Below, one piece after another: positions 38,018 to 47,603 of a stretch of DNA of 59,038 nt. The position numbers and the translations under genes are program-made. The stretch comes from a candidate division KSB1 bacterium (lineage in GTDB: Bacteria > Zhuqueibacterota > Zhuqueibacteria > JANLFK01 > Oleimicrobiaceae): assembly GCA_024655945.1 (NCBI GenBank), contig JANLFK010000018.1:1-59038 (forward strand), in the 5' to 3' direction. The notes under the pieces are model-generated. The model ran no database searches. It was not told where the DNA came from and saw only the letters and a program-made list of their open reading frames with translations. The number at the start of each line of letters is the position of its first letter. The stretch's first letter is position 1.

Positions 38018-39472
38018 ATGCCCGTACCGTTGATTTTCGAACAGAGTCGCGAAGGACAGATGGGGGTTTCGCTGCCGGCCCTGGATGTGCCGGAAAAGGC
38101 TTTGCCTGACTTGGTGCCAGCGCAGTTCATCCGGAAGCGGGCTCCGCAGTTGCCAGAGTTGAGCGAAGTGGAGGTGGTCCGCCACTTTGTCGCCTTGTCG
38201 GTGATGAACTACCACGTGGACAAGGGCTTTTACCCTCTTGGCTCGTGCACCATGAAGTACAACCCCAAGGTGAACGAGAACGTGGCGCGGCTGGCTGGCT
38301 TCGTGGACGTTCACCCGTTGCAACCTGCGGCGAGCGTGCAGGGGGCCCTGCGCCTCATGCACGAACTGGCAGGCTACCTGTGCGAGATCGGCGGCTTCCA
38401 GGGGGTGACGCTGCAGCCATCGGCAGGCGCACATGGGGAGCTCACCGGCCTCATGGTCATCAGGGCCTACCATGAGCGCCAGGGAAATCCGCGCGCCACC
38501 GTGGTGATCCCCGATTCGGCGCACGGCACCAACCCGGCGAGCGTGACCATCTCCGGCTACAGGCCGGTACAGGTCTGCTCGGGGCTGGACGGACGGGTGG
38601 ACCTGCAGTCCTTGCGCGCGGTGCTGGACGAAAACACCGCGGCGTTGATGCTCACCAATCCCAATACCCTCGGCCTGTTCGAGTCGCAGGTGGAGGAGAT
38701 GGCCCGCATGGTGCACGACGTCGGCGGCCTGATGTACATGGACGGGGCAAACCTGAACGCCCTGTTGGGCATCGTGCGGCCCGGCGACATGGGCATCGAC
38801 GTGATGCACTTTAACCTGCACAAGACCTTTTCCACCCCTCACGGTGGCGGTGGGCCTGGCGCGGGTCCGGTCGGCGTGAAGGAGTTCTTGTTGCCTTTCC
38901 TTCCGCGGCCCTGGGTTGGGGTGCGAGAGGGGCGTTACTACCTGGAGGAGGACTGTCCGGAGAGCATTGGCCGGGTGCACGCCTTCTACGGCAACTTTGG
39001 CGTGATGGTCAAGGCGTACACGTACATTCGCATGTTGGGCGCGGCTGGCCTGCGCCGGGTGAGCCAAGGGGCCGTTATCAACGCCAACTACCTCTTGGCG
39101 AAGTTGCGCGAGGCTTACGAGTTGCCTTACCCTGGGCCGGCCATGCACGAGTTTGTGCTGTCCGGGGATCGGCAGAAGGCCAAAGGGGTGAAGACCTTAG
39201 ACATTGCCAAGCGGCTTCTGGATCTGGGCTTCCATGCGCCCACGGTGTATTTTCCTCTCATTGTGCACGAGGCGTTGATGATCGAGCCCACGGAGACCGA
39301 GTCGAAGCAGACCTTGGATGCCTTTGCGCAGGCGATGCTGCAGATTGCCCAGGAGGCGGAGCAGAATCCGGACCTGCCCAGGCGGGCACCGCAGAGGACG
39401 CCGGTCAGTCGCTTAGATGAAGCGCGTGCGGCGCGCATGGGGAACATCTGCTACCGACCAGGGGCAGCATAG
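38018..39472 (+). CDS. gcvPB: Glycine dehydrogenase (decarboxylating) subunit 2
   Basis: The PLP-binding half of a two-subunit P-protein of the glycine cleavage system, about 484 residues. It decarboxylates glycine and passes the aminomethyl group to lipoyl-GcvH. The PLP lysine is Lys269 in [41 protein letters not shown] and [10 protein letters not shown] are family signatures. ATG 38018 is preferred since GcvPB proteins begin near [19 protein letters not shown] 37976 would add 14 residues and sit only about 14 bp after the -10. Its partner gcvPA and gcvT/gcvH are not in the window. It is unusual to find gcvPB separate from gcvPA. Confidence 0.92.
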   Translation: MPVPLIFEQSREGQMGVSLPALDVPEKALPDLVPAQFIRKRAPQLPELSEVEVVRHFVALSVMNYHVDKGFYPLGSCTMKYNPKVNENVARLAGFVDVHPLQPAASVQGALRLMHELAGYLCEIGGFQGVTLQPSAGAHGELTGLMVIRAYHERQGNPRATVVIPDSAHGTNPASVTISGYRPVQVCSGLDGRVDLQSLRAVLDENTAALMLTNPNTLGLFESQVEEMARMVHDVGGLMYMDGANLNALLGIVRPGDMGIDVMHFNLHKTFSTPHGGGGPGAGPVGVKEFLLPFLPRPWVGVREGRYYLEEDCPESIGRVHAFYGNFGVMVKAYTYIRMLGAAGLRRVSQGAVINANYLLAKLREAYELPYPGPAMHEFVLSGDRQKAKGVKTLDIAKRLLDLGFHAPTVYFPLIVHEALMIEPTETESKQTLDAFAQAMLQIAQEAEQNPDLPRRAPQRTPVSRLDEARAARMGNICYRPGAA

Positions 39473-39527
39473 CGCTCACCGTCATCTCACTGCACCTCCG
39501 CGCACAGGACACCGCAGGTGTTCTCTG

Positions 39528-40478
39528 GTGAAGGACCGAGTTCACAAGCCACGCATTCTCGTCGTCGACGACGTGGCCGCCAACGTCGAGTTGCTCAAGA
39601 GCCACCTCTCAACTCAGGGGTATGAGGTGCTGGTGGCGCACAGCGGCCCCGAGGCGCTCGACATTGTCGACCAGGAGGCCCCCGACCTGGTGCTCCTCGA
39701 CGTGGTGATGCCGGACATGGACGGCTTCGAGGTCTGCCGCCGGCTGAAGGCCAGCACGGCCACCGACTTTGTGCCGGTGATTATGGTGACCGCGCTCGAC
39801 GAGGTGGAATACAAGGTGCGGGGGATGGAAGCCGGCGCGGACGACTTTGTCACCAAGCCCTTCAACAGACTGGAGCTGCTGGTGCGAGTCAAGTCGTTGC
39901 TGCGTATCAAGCAGCTCCACGACCAGCTCGAGCACAAGGTGCGCCAGCTTCAGGCCATGGAGGCACAGCTCCGCGAGATGGCCATCACCGATGGCCTCAC
40001 TGGTCTTTACAACTATCGCTACTTCAAGGAGCAGCTCACCCACGAGGTGGACCGGGCGGCGCGCCACAAAGAGTGCTTTTCGCTCATCATGTTGGATATC
40101 GACCATTTCAAACTTTACAATGACACGCACGGCCATTTGGCCGGGGACAAGGTGCTGAAAGACCTCGCGCGCCTGCTGCGCGACAACGTGCGCAAGATCG
40201 ATGTGGCGGCCCGCTACGGCGGCGAGGAGTTCGCTTTGATTCTGGTGCAGACGCCAAGGCCGGCAAGCGGCGTGGTGGCACGGAAGCTGCAGGCGCTGGT
40301 CGAAGAGTTTCCTTTTGCCCATGGCGAACAGCAGCCACAGGGGAAGTTGACCATCAGCATGGGCGTGGCCACTTATCCCGAGGACGGACACACGGCGGAA
40401 GAGCTCATCGCTGCGGCCGACCGTCGGCTGTATCGGGCAAAGGCAGAGGGACGCAACCGCGTGGTCATGCACGACTGA
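39528..40478 (+). CDS. PleD-like response regulator, receiver-GGDEF diguanylate cyclase
   Basis: A 316-residue receiver-GGDEF protein. The receiver domain (about 5-125) has phosphoacceptor Asp58 in LVLLDVVMPD and KPF for the conserved Lys. A coiled coil (KQLHDQLEHKVRQLQAMEAQL) connects to the GGDEF domain. The active loop is GGEEF at 231-235, and RKID five residues before it is an RxxD inhibitory site, so c-di-GMP product inhibition is expected. GTG 39528 starts just before the receiver; the upstream frame overlaps gcvPB without similarity. It heads the signalling cluster, with the next kinase 17 bp downstream, which is probably its cognate partner. Confidence 0.88.
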   Translation: MKDRVHKPRILVVDDVAANVELLKSHLSTQGYEVLVAHSGPEALDIVDQEAPDLVLLDVVMPDMDGFEVCRRLKASTATDFVPVIMVTALDEVEYKVRGMEAGADDFVTKPFNRLELLVRVKSLLRIKQLHDQLEHKVRQLQAMEAQLREMAITDGLTGLYNYRYFKEQLTHEVDRAARHKECFSLIMLDIDHFKLYNDTHGHLAGDKVLKDLARLLRDNVRKIDVAARYGGEEFALILVQTPRPASGVVARKLQALVEEFPFAHGEQQPQGKLTISMGVATYPEDGHTAEELIAAADRRLYRAKAEGRNRVVMHD

Positions 40479-40495
40479 GTGAATCGCCCGCGAAT

Positions 40496-41965
40496 ATGGT
40501 TCCACGACGCAGGACAAATGGCACGCTCTTCCGTTGGCTCTATCTGGCCTTGCTGGCGGCAGGGGTAGTGCCCATTCTCTTAGTCCTGGTGGTGGTGCTC
40601 TGGCGCCCTGGCGCGGTGAGCGCGGGCGTGGTGCTGGCTGCGGCCATGGCTGGTCTGCTGCTTGTAGCGGGTGCCAGCTTGCTGGCTGCTCGCCGTCTGA
40701 CGCTGGCCGTGACCCAGCCCTTGGCGCGGCTTGCTGAGGGCGCCACGGAGATTGCTCGCGGCAACTTCTCCCACCGCATCGAGGTCGACTCGGGCGGCGA
40801 AATCGGGCGGTTGGCCAAGCTGTTCAACTACATGACCACCGAGCTTCGCCGACTCAACGAGATGAACCTGAGCCAGATTATCGCCGAGCGGAGCAAGACC
40901 AGCACCATCATCCGCAACATCGCCGATGGGGTCATTGTCACCGACCCGCAAGAGCGGGTGCTGGTATTCAATAACGCCGCCGAGCGGTGGTTTGGGGTCA
41001 AAGAGGAAGAGTTGTTGGAACAGCCCATTGGACGCCTTATCAAGAACCGCAGGCTGCTCAACCTGCTCAGGAAAGCAGGAGACGGCGCGCAGGGGGAGAG
41101 CCCGCCGGTGGAAATCACCGTCAAGCCCCCTGGCGAGTGGAAGGAGCGCACCCTTGCGGCCAAGGCGGCTCGTGTTTTCCAGGAGGACCGCACGCCCATC
41201 GGCACGGTGACCATCCTGCGGGACATCTCGCGGGAAAAGGAGATCGACCGCATGAAGACGGAGCTGGTCTCCATGGTGGCCCACGAGCTGCGCTCACCCT
41301 TGACCTCCATCTCGGGCTTTAGCGAGCTGCTCCTCGACCGGAGTACCACCAAGGCCCAGGCGGCGGAGTACGCGGGCATCATCCTCAAAGAGTCCAATCG
41401 TCTCAGCGACCTGATCAACAAGTTCTTGGACATTTCACGCATCGAGTCCGGGAAGGTGCAGCCGAAGAAGGTGCCGCTGCACTTAGGCGACGCGGCGCGG
41501 ACCGCAGCGGTAACCAATGCTCCGGTGGCGCAGCGCAAGGGCATAAACCTGCGCGCGACGGTGGCGGAGGAGTTGCCGGAGGTGCTGGCCGATCCGGGGA
41601 TGATCGACCAGGTGTTGCTCAATCTCATTTCCAACGCCATCAAGTACAGTCCGCCGAACACGGAGGTGGAGGTGCGCGTGACCGACACCCCGTGCGGCGT
41701 GCAGGTGGCGGTGGTCGACCAGGGCTATGGCATTCCGGAGAAGGCCTTGCCCCATATCTTTGACAAGTTCTACCGGGTGACCGAAGACCAACGGGTGCGC
41801 GAGGTCACCGGCTCGGGCTTAGGTCTTTCGCTGGTAAAGCAGATTGTCGAAGTGCATGGGGGCACAATCAGTGTGAGCAGCAAGGTGGGGGAAGGGACCA
41901 CGTTTGTGATTACCTTCCCCGTGGCAGGAGTAAAAGAGCTGACGGCTGTCGAGCAGAAAGAGTGA
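40496..41965 (+). CDS. Membrane sensor histidine kinase (HAMP-PAS-HisKA-HATPase)
   Basis: A 489-residue kinase. Two membrane helices (about 13-37 and 41-65) are joined by only a few residues, so there is no periplasmic sensor domain. HAMP follows (66-120), then PAS (about 130-240; IIRNIADGVIVTD, FNNAAERWFGV). His263 in VAHELRSPLTSISGF is the phosphoacceptor. The ATPase part has NLISNAIKYSP, DQGYGIPE, FDKFYRV and GSGLGLSLVKQIVE. All catalytic motifs are intact. Signal sensing must be in the membrane or through PAS. It lies between two response regulators (39528 and 42031), either of which could be its substrate. Confidence 0.9.
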   Translation: MVPRRRTNGTLFRWLYLALLAAGVVPILLVLVVVLWRPGAVSAGVVLAAAMAGLLLVAGASLLAARRLTLAVTQPLARLAEGATEIARGNFSHRIEVDSGGEIGRLAKLFNYMTTELRRLNEMNLSQIIAERSKTSTIIRNIADGVIVTDPQERVLVFNNAAERWFGVKEEELLEQPIGRLIKNRRLLNLLRKAGDGAQGESPPVEITVKPPGEWKERTLAAKAARVFQEDRTPIGTVTILRDISREKEIDRMKTELVSMVAHELRSPLTSISGFSELLLDRSTTKAQAAEYAGIILKESNRLSDLINKFLDISRIESGKVQPKKVPLHLGDAARTAAVTNAPVAQRKGINLRATVAEELPEVLADPGMIDQVLLNLISNAIKYSPPNTEVEVRVTDTPCGVQVAVVDQGYGIPEKALPHIFDKFYRVTEDQRVREVTGSGLGLSLVKQIVEVHGGTISVSSKVGEGTTFVITFPVAGVKELTAVEQKE

Positions 41966-42030
41966 GACGGATTGGGTGACGGGCGCGGGAGGACCTCTTT
42001 CTGGCATCTCTACCAGGGAGAGAGGCGCAC

Positions 42031-42696
42031 ATGGGAAAAGATGTTATCCTCCTCATTGACGACGACCCGGAAATGCAACGGTTGGCAAAGAGGGTATTTG
42101 GCGACCCCGTCTATGACCTGCGCATTGCCGAGACTGCCGAAGAGGGGCTGCGGAAGCTGCGCGAAGTGAACCCCGACATCATCATCTTGGACTTTGCATT
42201 GCCCGACTTTGACGGCGAAGAGTTTGTGGAAATTATCCGCTACGACCCCAACTATGCGAAATGGAGCGCGGTGCCGATCCTCATGCTGACCGCTCGGGCG
42301 GAATTCTACGGGCGGGCTGAGCGTTTCTTCGGCATGGGGGTCCTGGCCTTTCTAGTGAAACCCTTCGGCCGCCACGAACTCCTCAACATCGTCGATAACC
42401 TGATTCGCCGCAGTCGCTATGAGCAACGCTTCGGGCGGGGGACGCAGGCGGCAGCCAAGCCGGTGTCGCCGGTGCCCCCGGAGGAATTGGAGGAGTCCAT
42501 CAGCACCATTGCTGGCTTGACCAAAGCGGTGCTTGAGCGGCAACCGTGCGGCCTTTCCGAAGACCAGCGGCTCGACCTTTCCGCAATCTACAATCGCTGC
42601 CGCAGTCTGTTGCGCATGATGGCTGCCGCCCAAGGTGGCAACGGCGGACCAGGTAAGAACCCGTTTGGCTTCGGCATGGCAGGTCAGACACCATGA
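42031..42696 (+). CDS. Response regulator with helical C-terminal tail
   Basis: A 221-residue protein with one receiver domain (about 4-125). Acidic DDD near residue 11, phosphoacceptor Asp54 in IIILDFALPD, and Lys in LVKPFG are all present. The C-terminal 90 residues (linker rich in Pro and Ala, then LEESISTIAGLTKAVLERQP and LSAIYNRCRSLLRMM) are helical and match no DNA-binding domain I know, so it probably acts by protein contact. ATG 42031 is well placed after GAGAGAGG. The next kinase gene begins about 65 bp downstream. Confidence 0.82.
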   Translation: MGKDVILLIDDDPEMQRLAKRVFGDPVYDLRIAETAEEGLRKLREVNPDIIILDFALPDFDGEEFVEIIRYDPNYAKWSAVPILMLTARAEFYGRAERFFGMGVLAFLVKPFGRHELLNIVDNLIRRSRYEQRFGRGTQAAAKPVSPVPPEELEESISTIAGLTKAVLERQPCGLSEDQRLDLSAIYNRCRSLLRMMAAAQGGNGGPGKNPFGFGMAGQTP

Positions 42697-42763
42697 GTTT
42701 GGGCGCTCCGGCCTTGGTGGAAAGACTTCTGGGCACAGCAAGGGTTCTCCGCGTGAGGTGGCT

Positions 42764-44704
42764 GTGAAGGAAGGGGATGCGCCTGCACATTTGACTGCAG
42801 CGACGGCAAGTGGGCACAGAGACGAGCTGCCCTTGCTTGCTGAGGACCGGGTCATCGTCATTTCGCCGCGACCGGACCGTTGCCAGCTATCAGCGGTGCT
42901 CGGGGGAGAAGTGGAGTGCTTCGCTGACCTGGGCGGGGCGCTGCAGGCAGTGGCGCGTGAGGTGCCGACGGTGGTCCTGGTGGAATCGGCGACCGCTGGC
43001 GGGGCAATGGAGGTGCTGCGCGCGCTGCATGCGCATGGCCAGGCGAGCCCGCCTGTGATTGTTCTTTCCGACCCATTGCTGCCAGCCGCAGAGCGAGAAT
43101 CGCTTTTTGCCATGGGCGTCGAGGCGCTGTTGCCCCAAGAGGCCGGCCCGCAAGAGTTGCGCACGGTGGTGGAGGCGGTAGTGCAGGCCCGTCGGGCCGA
43201 ATCGCGCGCCCAGGGGATGCGGCGGAGGCTGCGCCGCACGCAGTACGAGTATCAGGAGCTCATCGAGAGCGTCAACGACCTGATCTTCACGCTGGATGCC
43301 GAGGGGCGCTTCCGCTTCCTGAACCGCCAGGTCACTGCGCTCACCGGCTTCCATCGCGAGGACTGGCTTGGGCAGCGCCTGGTGGACCTGGTCATCGCTG
43401 ACGACCGGGCCGACACAGCCCACAATCTGGAAGAGACGCTCCAGGGGCGAGCGAAGATTTTCGAGATGCGCATCCAGTGCGCCGATGGCCAGGTGCGCTA
43501 TTTCTCGGCAAACATCAACCCCATTTTCGAGCGGGGACAGATTGCAGGGGTGGCCGGCATTGCTCGCGACACCACGCAGCGCAAGCAACTGGAACAGGAG
43601 ATCGTCGAGCTCAAGAACTTTAACGAGAGCATCATCCAAAGCATGCAGGCCGGGCTCATCACGCTCGACTTGGAGAATCGCATCACCTCCTTCAATCCGG
43701 CGGCCGAAGAGATCCTCGGCTACAAGGCGCGGGAAGTCACTGGCCGGCCGCTGGAGGAAGTGTTGCCCAAGGAAGATTGCCTGAAGATCCTGCCCAACAT
43801 TGTCGGACCCGGGCATTCGCTGTGGAACCGTGAGCTCATCGTGCCCACCAAGAGTGGCAAACCGGTGCACATTGGCTTTTCGGTGGCGCCTCGGCTGGAT
43901 GACCACAATCAGCGAGTGGGCACCATCATTTCTTTTCGCGATATCTCCGAGATCAAGCGCCTGCAGGCGGAGATGATCAAGATGGACCGGCTGGCCTCCC
44001 TGGGGGTGCTGGCCTCGGGCATCGCCCATGAAATCAAGAACCCGCTGGCCGGCATCAAGACCATGGCCCAGTCGCTGCAGGAGGAGAGCGACGCCGACGA
44101 CCACCGCCGGGAGTACCTGGAACGCATCGTCCGCCAGGTGGACCGCCTCGATGCGCTCTTGAGGACCTTCTTCTCGTTTGCTCGTCCGCAGCCGCCTGTG
44201 CGGCGGCCGCACCGCCTGCCAGACATCATGCAGGAGGTGGTCGCTTTGGTGGGGCAGAAGATGCGCAGCAAGGGCATTGAGCTGGTCACCTCGTACGCCG
44301 ATGATTTGCCCCTTGTCTTCGTCGACTTTGACCAGATCCAGCAGGTCTTTCTCAATCTGCTGCTGAACGCCGTGGACGCCATCGAGGAGCGCGGGACTGT
44401 CCACATCGCGGCCAGGCCGGTGTGGACCACCCTGAAGGCCATCGACCGCCGCCGCGGCGTCTTGCCCACCCTGCTCCAGGAAAGCCTGTTCGTGGAGGTC
44501 ACCGTGACCGATAGCGGCTGCGGCATTGCCCCAGAGGACCTGGGCCGGGTCTTTGACCCGTTTTTCACCACCAAGCCCGATGGAACCGGCCTGGGTCTTT
44601 CTATCGTCTACCGCATCATGAACGAACACGGCGGAGAGATTCGCGTGGAAAGCGAGAAGGGCAAAGGTACCACGTTTACTCTGCTAATCCCCACAGAGGG
44701 TTGA
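42764..44704 (+). CDS. PAS-PAS histidine kinase with N-terminal pseudo-receiver
   Basis: About 646 residues, soluble. Residues about 25-145 look like a receiver fold (VIVISPRPDRCQLSAVL, VVLVESATAGGAMEVLRAL, PPVIVLSD), but Glu replaces the phosphoacceptor Asp and the conserved Lys is not clear. Two PAS domains follow (about 163-280 and 286-400). His422 in GIAHEIKNPLAGIKTMAQSL is the phosphorylation site, NtrB-like in sequence. The ATPase motifs NLLLNAVDAIE, DSGCGIAPED, FDPFFTTK and GTGLGLSIV are intact. Start GTG 42764 has GAGG five bases upstream; the frame is open farther upstream, so the start is uncertain. The NtrC-type regulator follows by 6 bp and is its likely partner. Confidence 0.85.
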   Translation: MKEGDAPAHLTAATASGHRDELPLLAEDRVIVISPRPDRCQLSAVLGGEVECFADLGGALQAVAREVPTVVLVESATAGGAMEVLRALHAHGQASPPVIVLSDPLLPAAERESLFAMGVEALLPQEAGPQELRTVVEAVVQARRAESRAQGMRRRLRRTQYEYQELIESVNDLIFTLDAEGRFRFLNRQVTALTGFHREDWLGQRLVDLVIADDRADTAHNLEETLQGRAKIFEMRIQCADGQVRYFSANINPIFERGQIAGVAGIARDTTQRKQLEQEIVELKNFNESIIQSMQAGLITLDLENRITSFNPAAEEILGYKAREVTGRPLEEVLPKEDCLKILPNIVGPGHSLWNRELIVPTKSGKPVHIGFSVAPRLDDHNQRVGTIISFRDISEIKRLQAEMIKMDRLASLGVLASGIAHEIKNPLAGIKTMAQSLQEESDADDHRREYLERIVRQVDRLDALLRTFFSFARPQPPVRRPHRLPDIMQEVVALVGQKMRSKGIELVTSYADDLPLVFVDFDQIQQVFLNLLLNAVDAIEERGTVHIAARPVWTTLKAIDRRRGVLPTLLQESLFVEVTVTDSGCGIAPEDLGRVFDPFFTTKPDGTGLGLSIVYRIMNEHGGEIRVESEKGKGTTFTLLIPTEG

Positions 44705-44710
44705 CGAGCG

Positions 44711-46072
<1,362 letters not shown>

Positions 46073-46260
46073 GCAGTCAGTACCGTCCTCCTGCCTCTGC
46101 GAGGCCGCGTGAGCCCTCGCGCTGGGGCCCTCACCCTGCGCCTTTCTGACCTGCTGTCTCGTTTCCGCCCACCGCATCCCCATGTGTGGCATTTTTGGGA
46201 CAATTTCGGCCACTCCCCAGACACCACCACGGCTGTGACGAAATTGCAACCTGAGGCATA

Positions 46261-46298
46261 AGTGTCCAGCACTATAAGGTGCGCAATAATAGGACACT
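46261..46298. promoter_or_regulatory. Inverted repeat, candidate activator site
   Basis: AGTGTCC (46261-46267) and GGACACT (46292-46298) form 7-bp arms around an inner GCAC...GTGC dyad. It is 55-92 bp upstream of the sigma-54 promoter, plausible for an NtrC-family binding site although on the near side. Confidence 0.4.
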
Positions 46299-46352
46299 AC
46301 GCGGCGACCCCGGATGCTACGAAGGGACACCTCTACAGGCACAAGAACCTTG

Positions 46353-46368
46353 TGGCATAATAGTTGCA
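46353..46368 (+). promoter_or_regulatory. Sigma-54 promoter (-24/-12)
   Basis: TGGCATAATAGTTGCA has the invariant GG and GC at the exact spacing of the TGGCAYR-N4-TTGCW consensus. Initiation near 46379 would give a leader of about 20 nt before ATG 46399. An NtrC-type activator is encoded immediately upstream. Confidence 0.72.
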
Positions 46369-46398
46369 GCTTGCTGGTCGGCAACGGAAGGAAAAGAG

Positions 46399-46866
46399 AT
46401 GATGCAACGACTTGTGAACATTCTGGTTGTGGAAGACGAAGAAGATATCGCTGTGGCACTGGCGGGCTCCCTGCGCACACTGGACGGGGTGGGTCAAGTG
46501 ACGACCACCGCTTCGGCAGAATGGGCCTTGGCAGAGATGGCGAGGCGGGCTTACGGGCTCGTGCTGTGCGACGTGCGCCTCAAGGGGATGGACGGGCTTG
46601 AGCTGCTGTCGCGCATTCGCCAGAGCCATCCGCATACCCGGGTGTTGCTGATGACCGCCTTCCCCAGCGACCACATCCAGCTCCATGCCCTGCGGCTCGG
46701 CTCGGACGGGCTCGTCGAAAAGCCCTTCGACCTCGGGCAGCTGCGGCACGAGGTGAGCCGTCTGCTGAGGGCGGCACGTCGCGAGCTGGCAAAGGAGCCA
46801 CCACCTGGAACCGGGACTCCGGTCGCCGCGGGCACGTCGGATGAACCTGCTGTCATGAGGAAGTGA
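46399..46866 (+). CDS. Single-domain response regulator
   Basis: A 155-residue receiver protein without an effector domain. Acidic DEED near residue 13, phosphoacceptor Asp58 in LVLCDVRLKG, Thr in LLMTAF and Lys in VEKPFD are all present; a 30-residue disordered Pro/Gly/Ala tail follows. ATG 46399 has GGAAGGAAAAGAG upstream. It is the first gene behind the sigma-54 promoter and is followed 11 bp later by the lytic transglycosylase gene, so it may control the downstream enzymes or FtsZ-like protein by direct contact. Confidence 0.85.
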   Translation: MMQRLVNILVVEDEEDIAVALAGSLRTLDGVGQVTTTASAEWALAEMARRAYGLVLCDVRLKGMDGLELLSRIRQSHPHTRVLLMTAFPSDHIQLHALRLGSDGLVEKPFDLGQLRHEVSRLLRAARRELAKEPPPGTGTPVAAGTSDEPAVMRK

Positions 46867-46877
46867 GGTGTGAGGAT

Positions 46878-47600
46878 ATGGGAACAAGAAGCAATAGACC
46901 GGAAAAGAAAGGCACAATGCCGCACAAAGCGCGTGTAATCCTGGCCGTGTCGGGCATTCTGTGTGCGTCGCTTTCCCTAGTAGGCTACACGTTTCACATA
47001 TACAGCCCGGCAAGGAAACCTAATGTAGGGGTCGCGACGCGGGTGGCGCAGGCGCACAGGCTTGCCGAAGTGAATGACAAGTACGAAGCCAACGTGCAAA
47101 AGATCGCCGCCATAGTGCGGCGGTACAACCCGAAGCTTTCGCCGGAGCGCGTGCGCGCGATCGGTCGTGAGATCTATGACATGAGCATCAAGTACGACAA
47201 CCTCGATCCGGATCTCATCTGCGCCACCATCACCCACGAGAGTGCCCGCACGTGGGACTCCACGGTGGTCTCTGCGGCAGGGGCCATGGGCCTCATGCAG
47301 ATCATGCCTGCCACCGGAGCCTATCTTGCGGCACTGGAGGGCATCCAGTGGACGACGGCTGAGGAGATCCTGTTCAACCCCATCTACAACATTCGCCTCG
47401 GGTGCCGCTACCTGTCCATGCTCATCGACGCCTATGAAGTGGACGGCGGGCTTGCCGCCTACAACAGCGGCCCAAAGCGGGCGGAAAGGTGGCTGGCCAG
47501 CAACCGCAACAATCAGGTTCTTTACCGTGAAACCCGCGGCTACATCCCCGCGGTGCTCCGCCTCTACGACCAGTTCAGGAACTCTGAGGGTCTGCTGTGA
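46878..47600 (+). CDS. Membrane-anchored lytic transglycosylase (SLT family)
   Basis: A 240-residue protein with one N-terminal membrane segment (about 23-43, ILAVSGILCASLSLVGYTF) and a periplasmic SLT/goose-lysozyme-like domain. Catalytic Glu121 is in ITHESARTWDSTVVSAAGAMGLMQIMP, with AYNSGPKRAERWL and ETRGYIPAV as further signatures. It should cleave peptidoglycan glycan strands with 1,6-anhydro-MurNAc formation. ATG 46878 is preferred to upstream in-frame codons because it lies beyond the preceding stop. The FtsZ-like gene begins 3 bp downstream, so the two are almost certainly co-translated. Confidence 0.88.
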   Translation: MGTRSNRPEKKGTMPHKARVILAVSGILCASLSLVGYTFHIYSPARKPNVGVATRVAQAHRLAEVNDKYEANVQKIAAIVRRYNPKLSPERVRAIGREIYDMSIKYDNLDPDLICATITHESARTWDSTVVSAAGAMGLMQIMPATGAYLAALEGIQWTTAEEILFNPIYNIRLGCRYLSMLIDAYEVDGGLAAYNSGPKRAERWLASNRNNQVLYRETRGYIPAVLRLYDQFRNSEGLL

Positions 47601-47603
47601 ACC

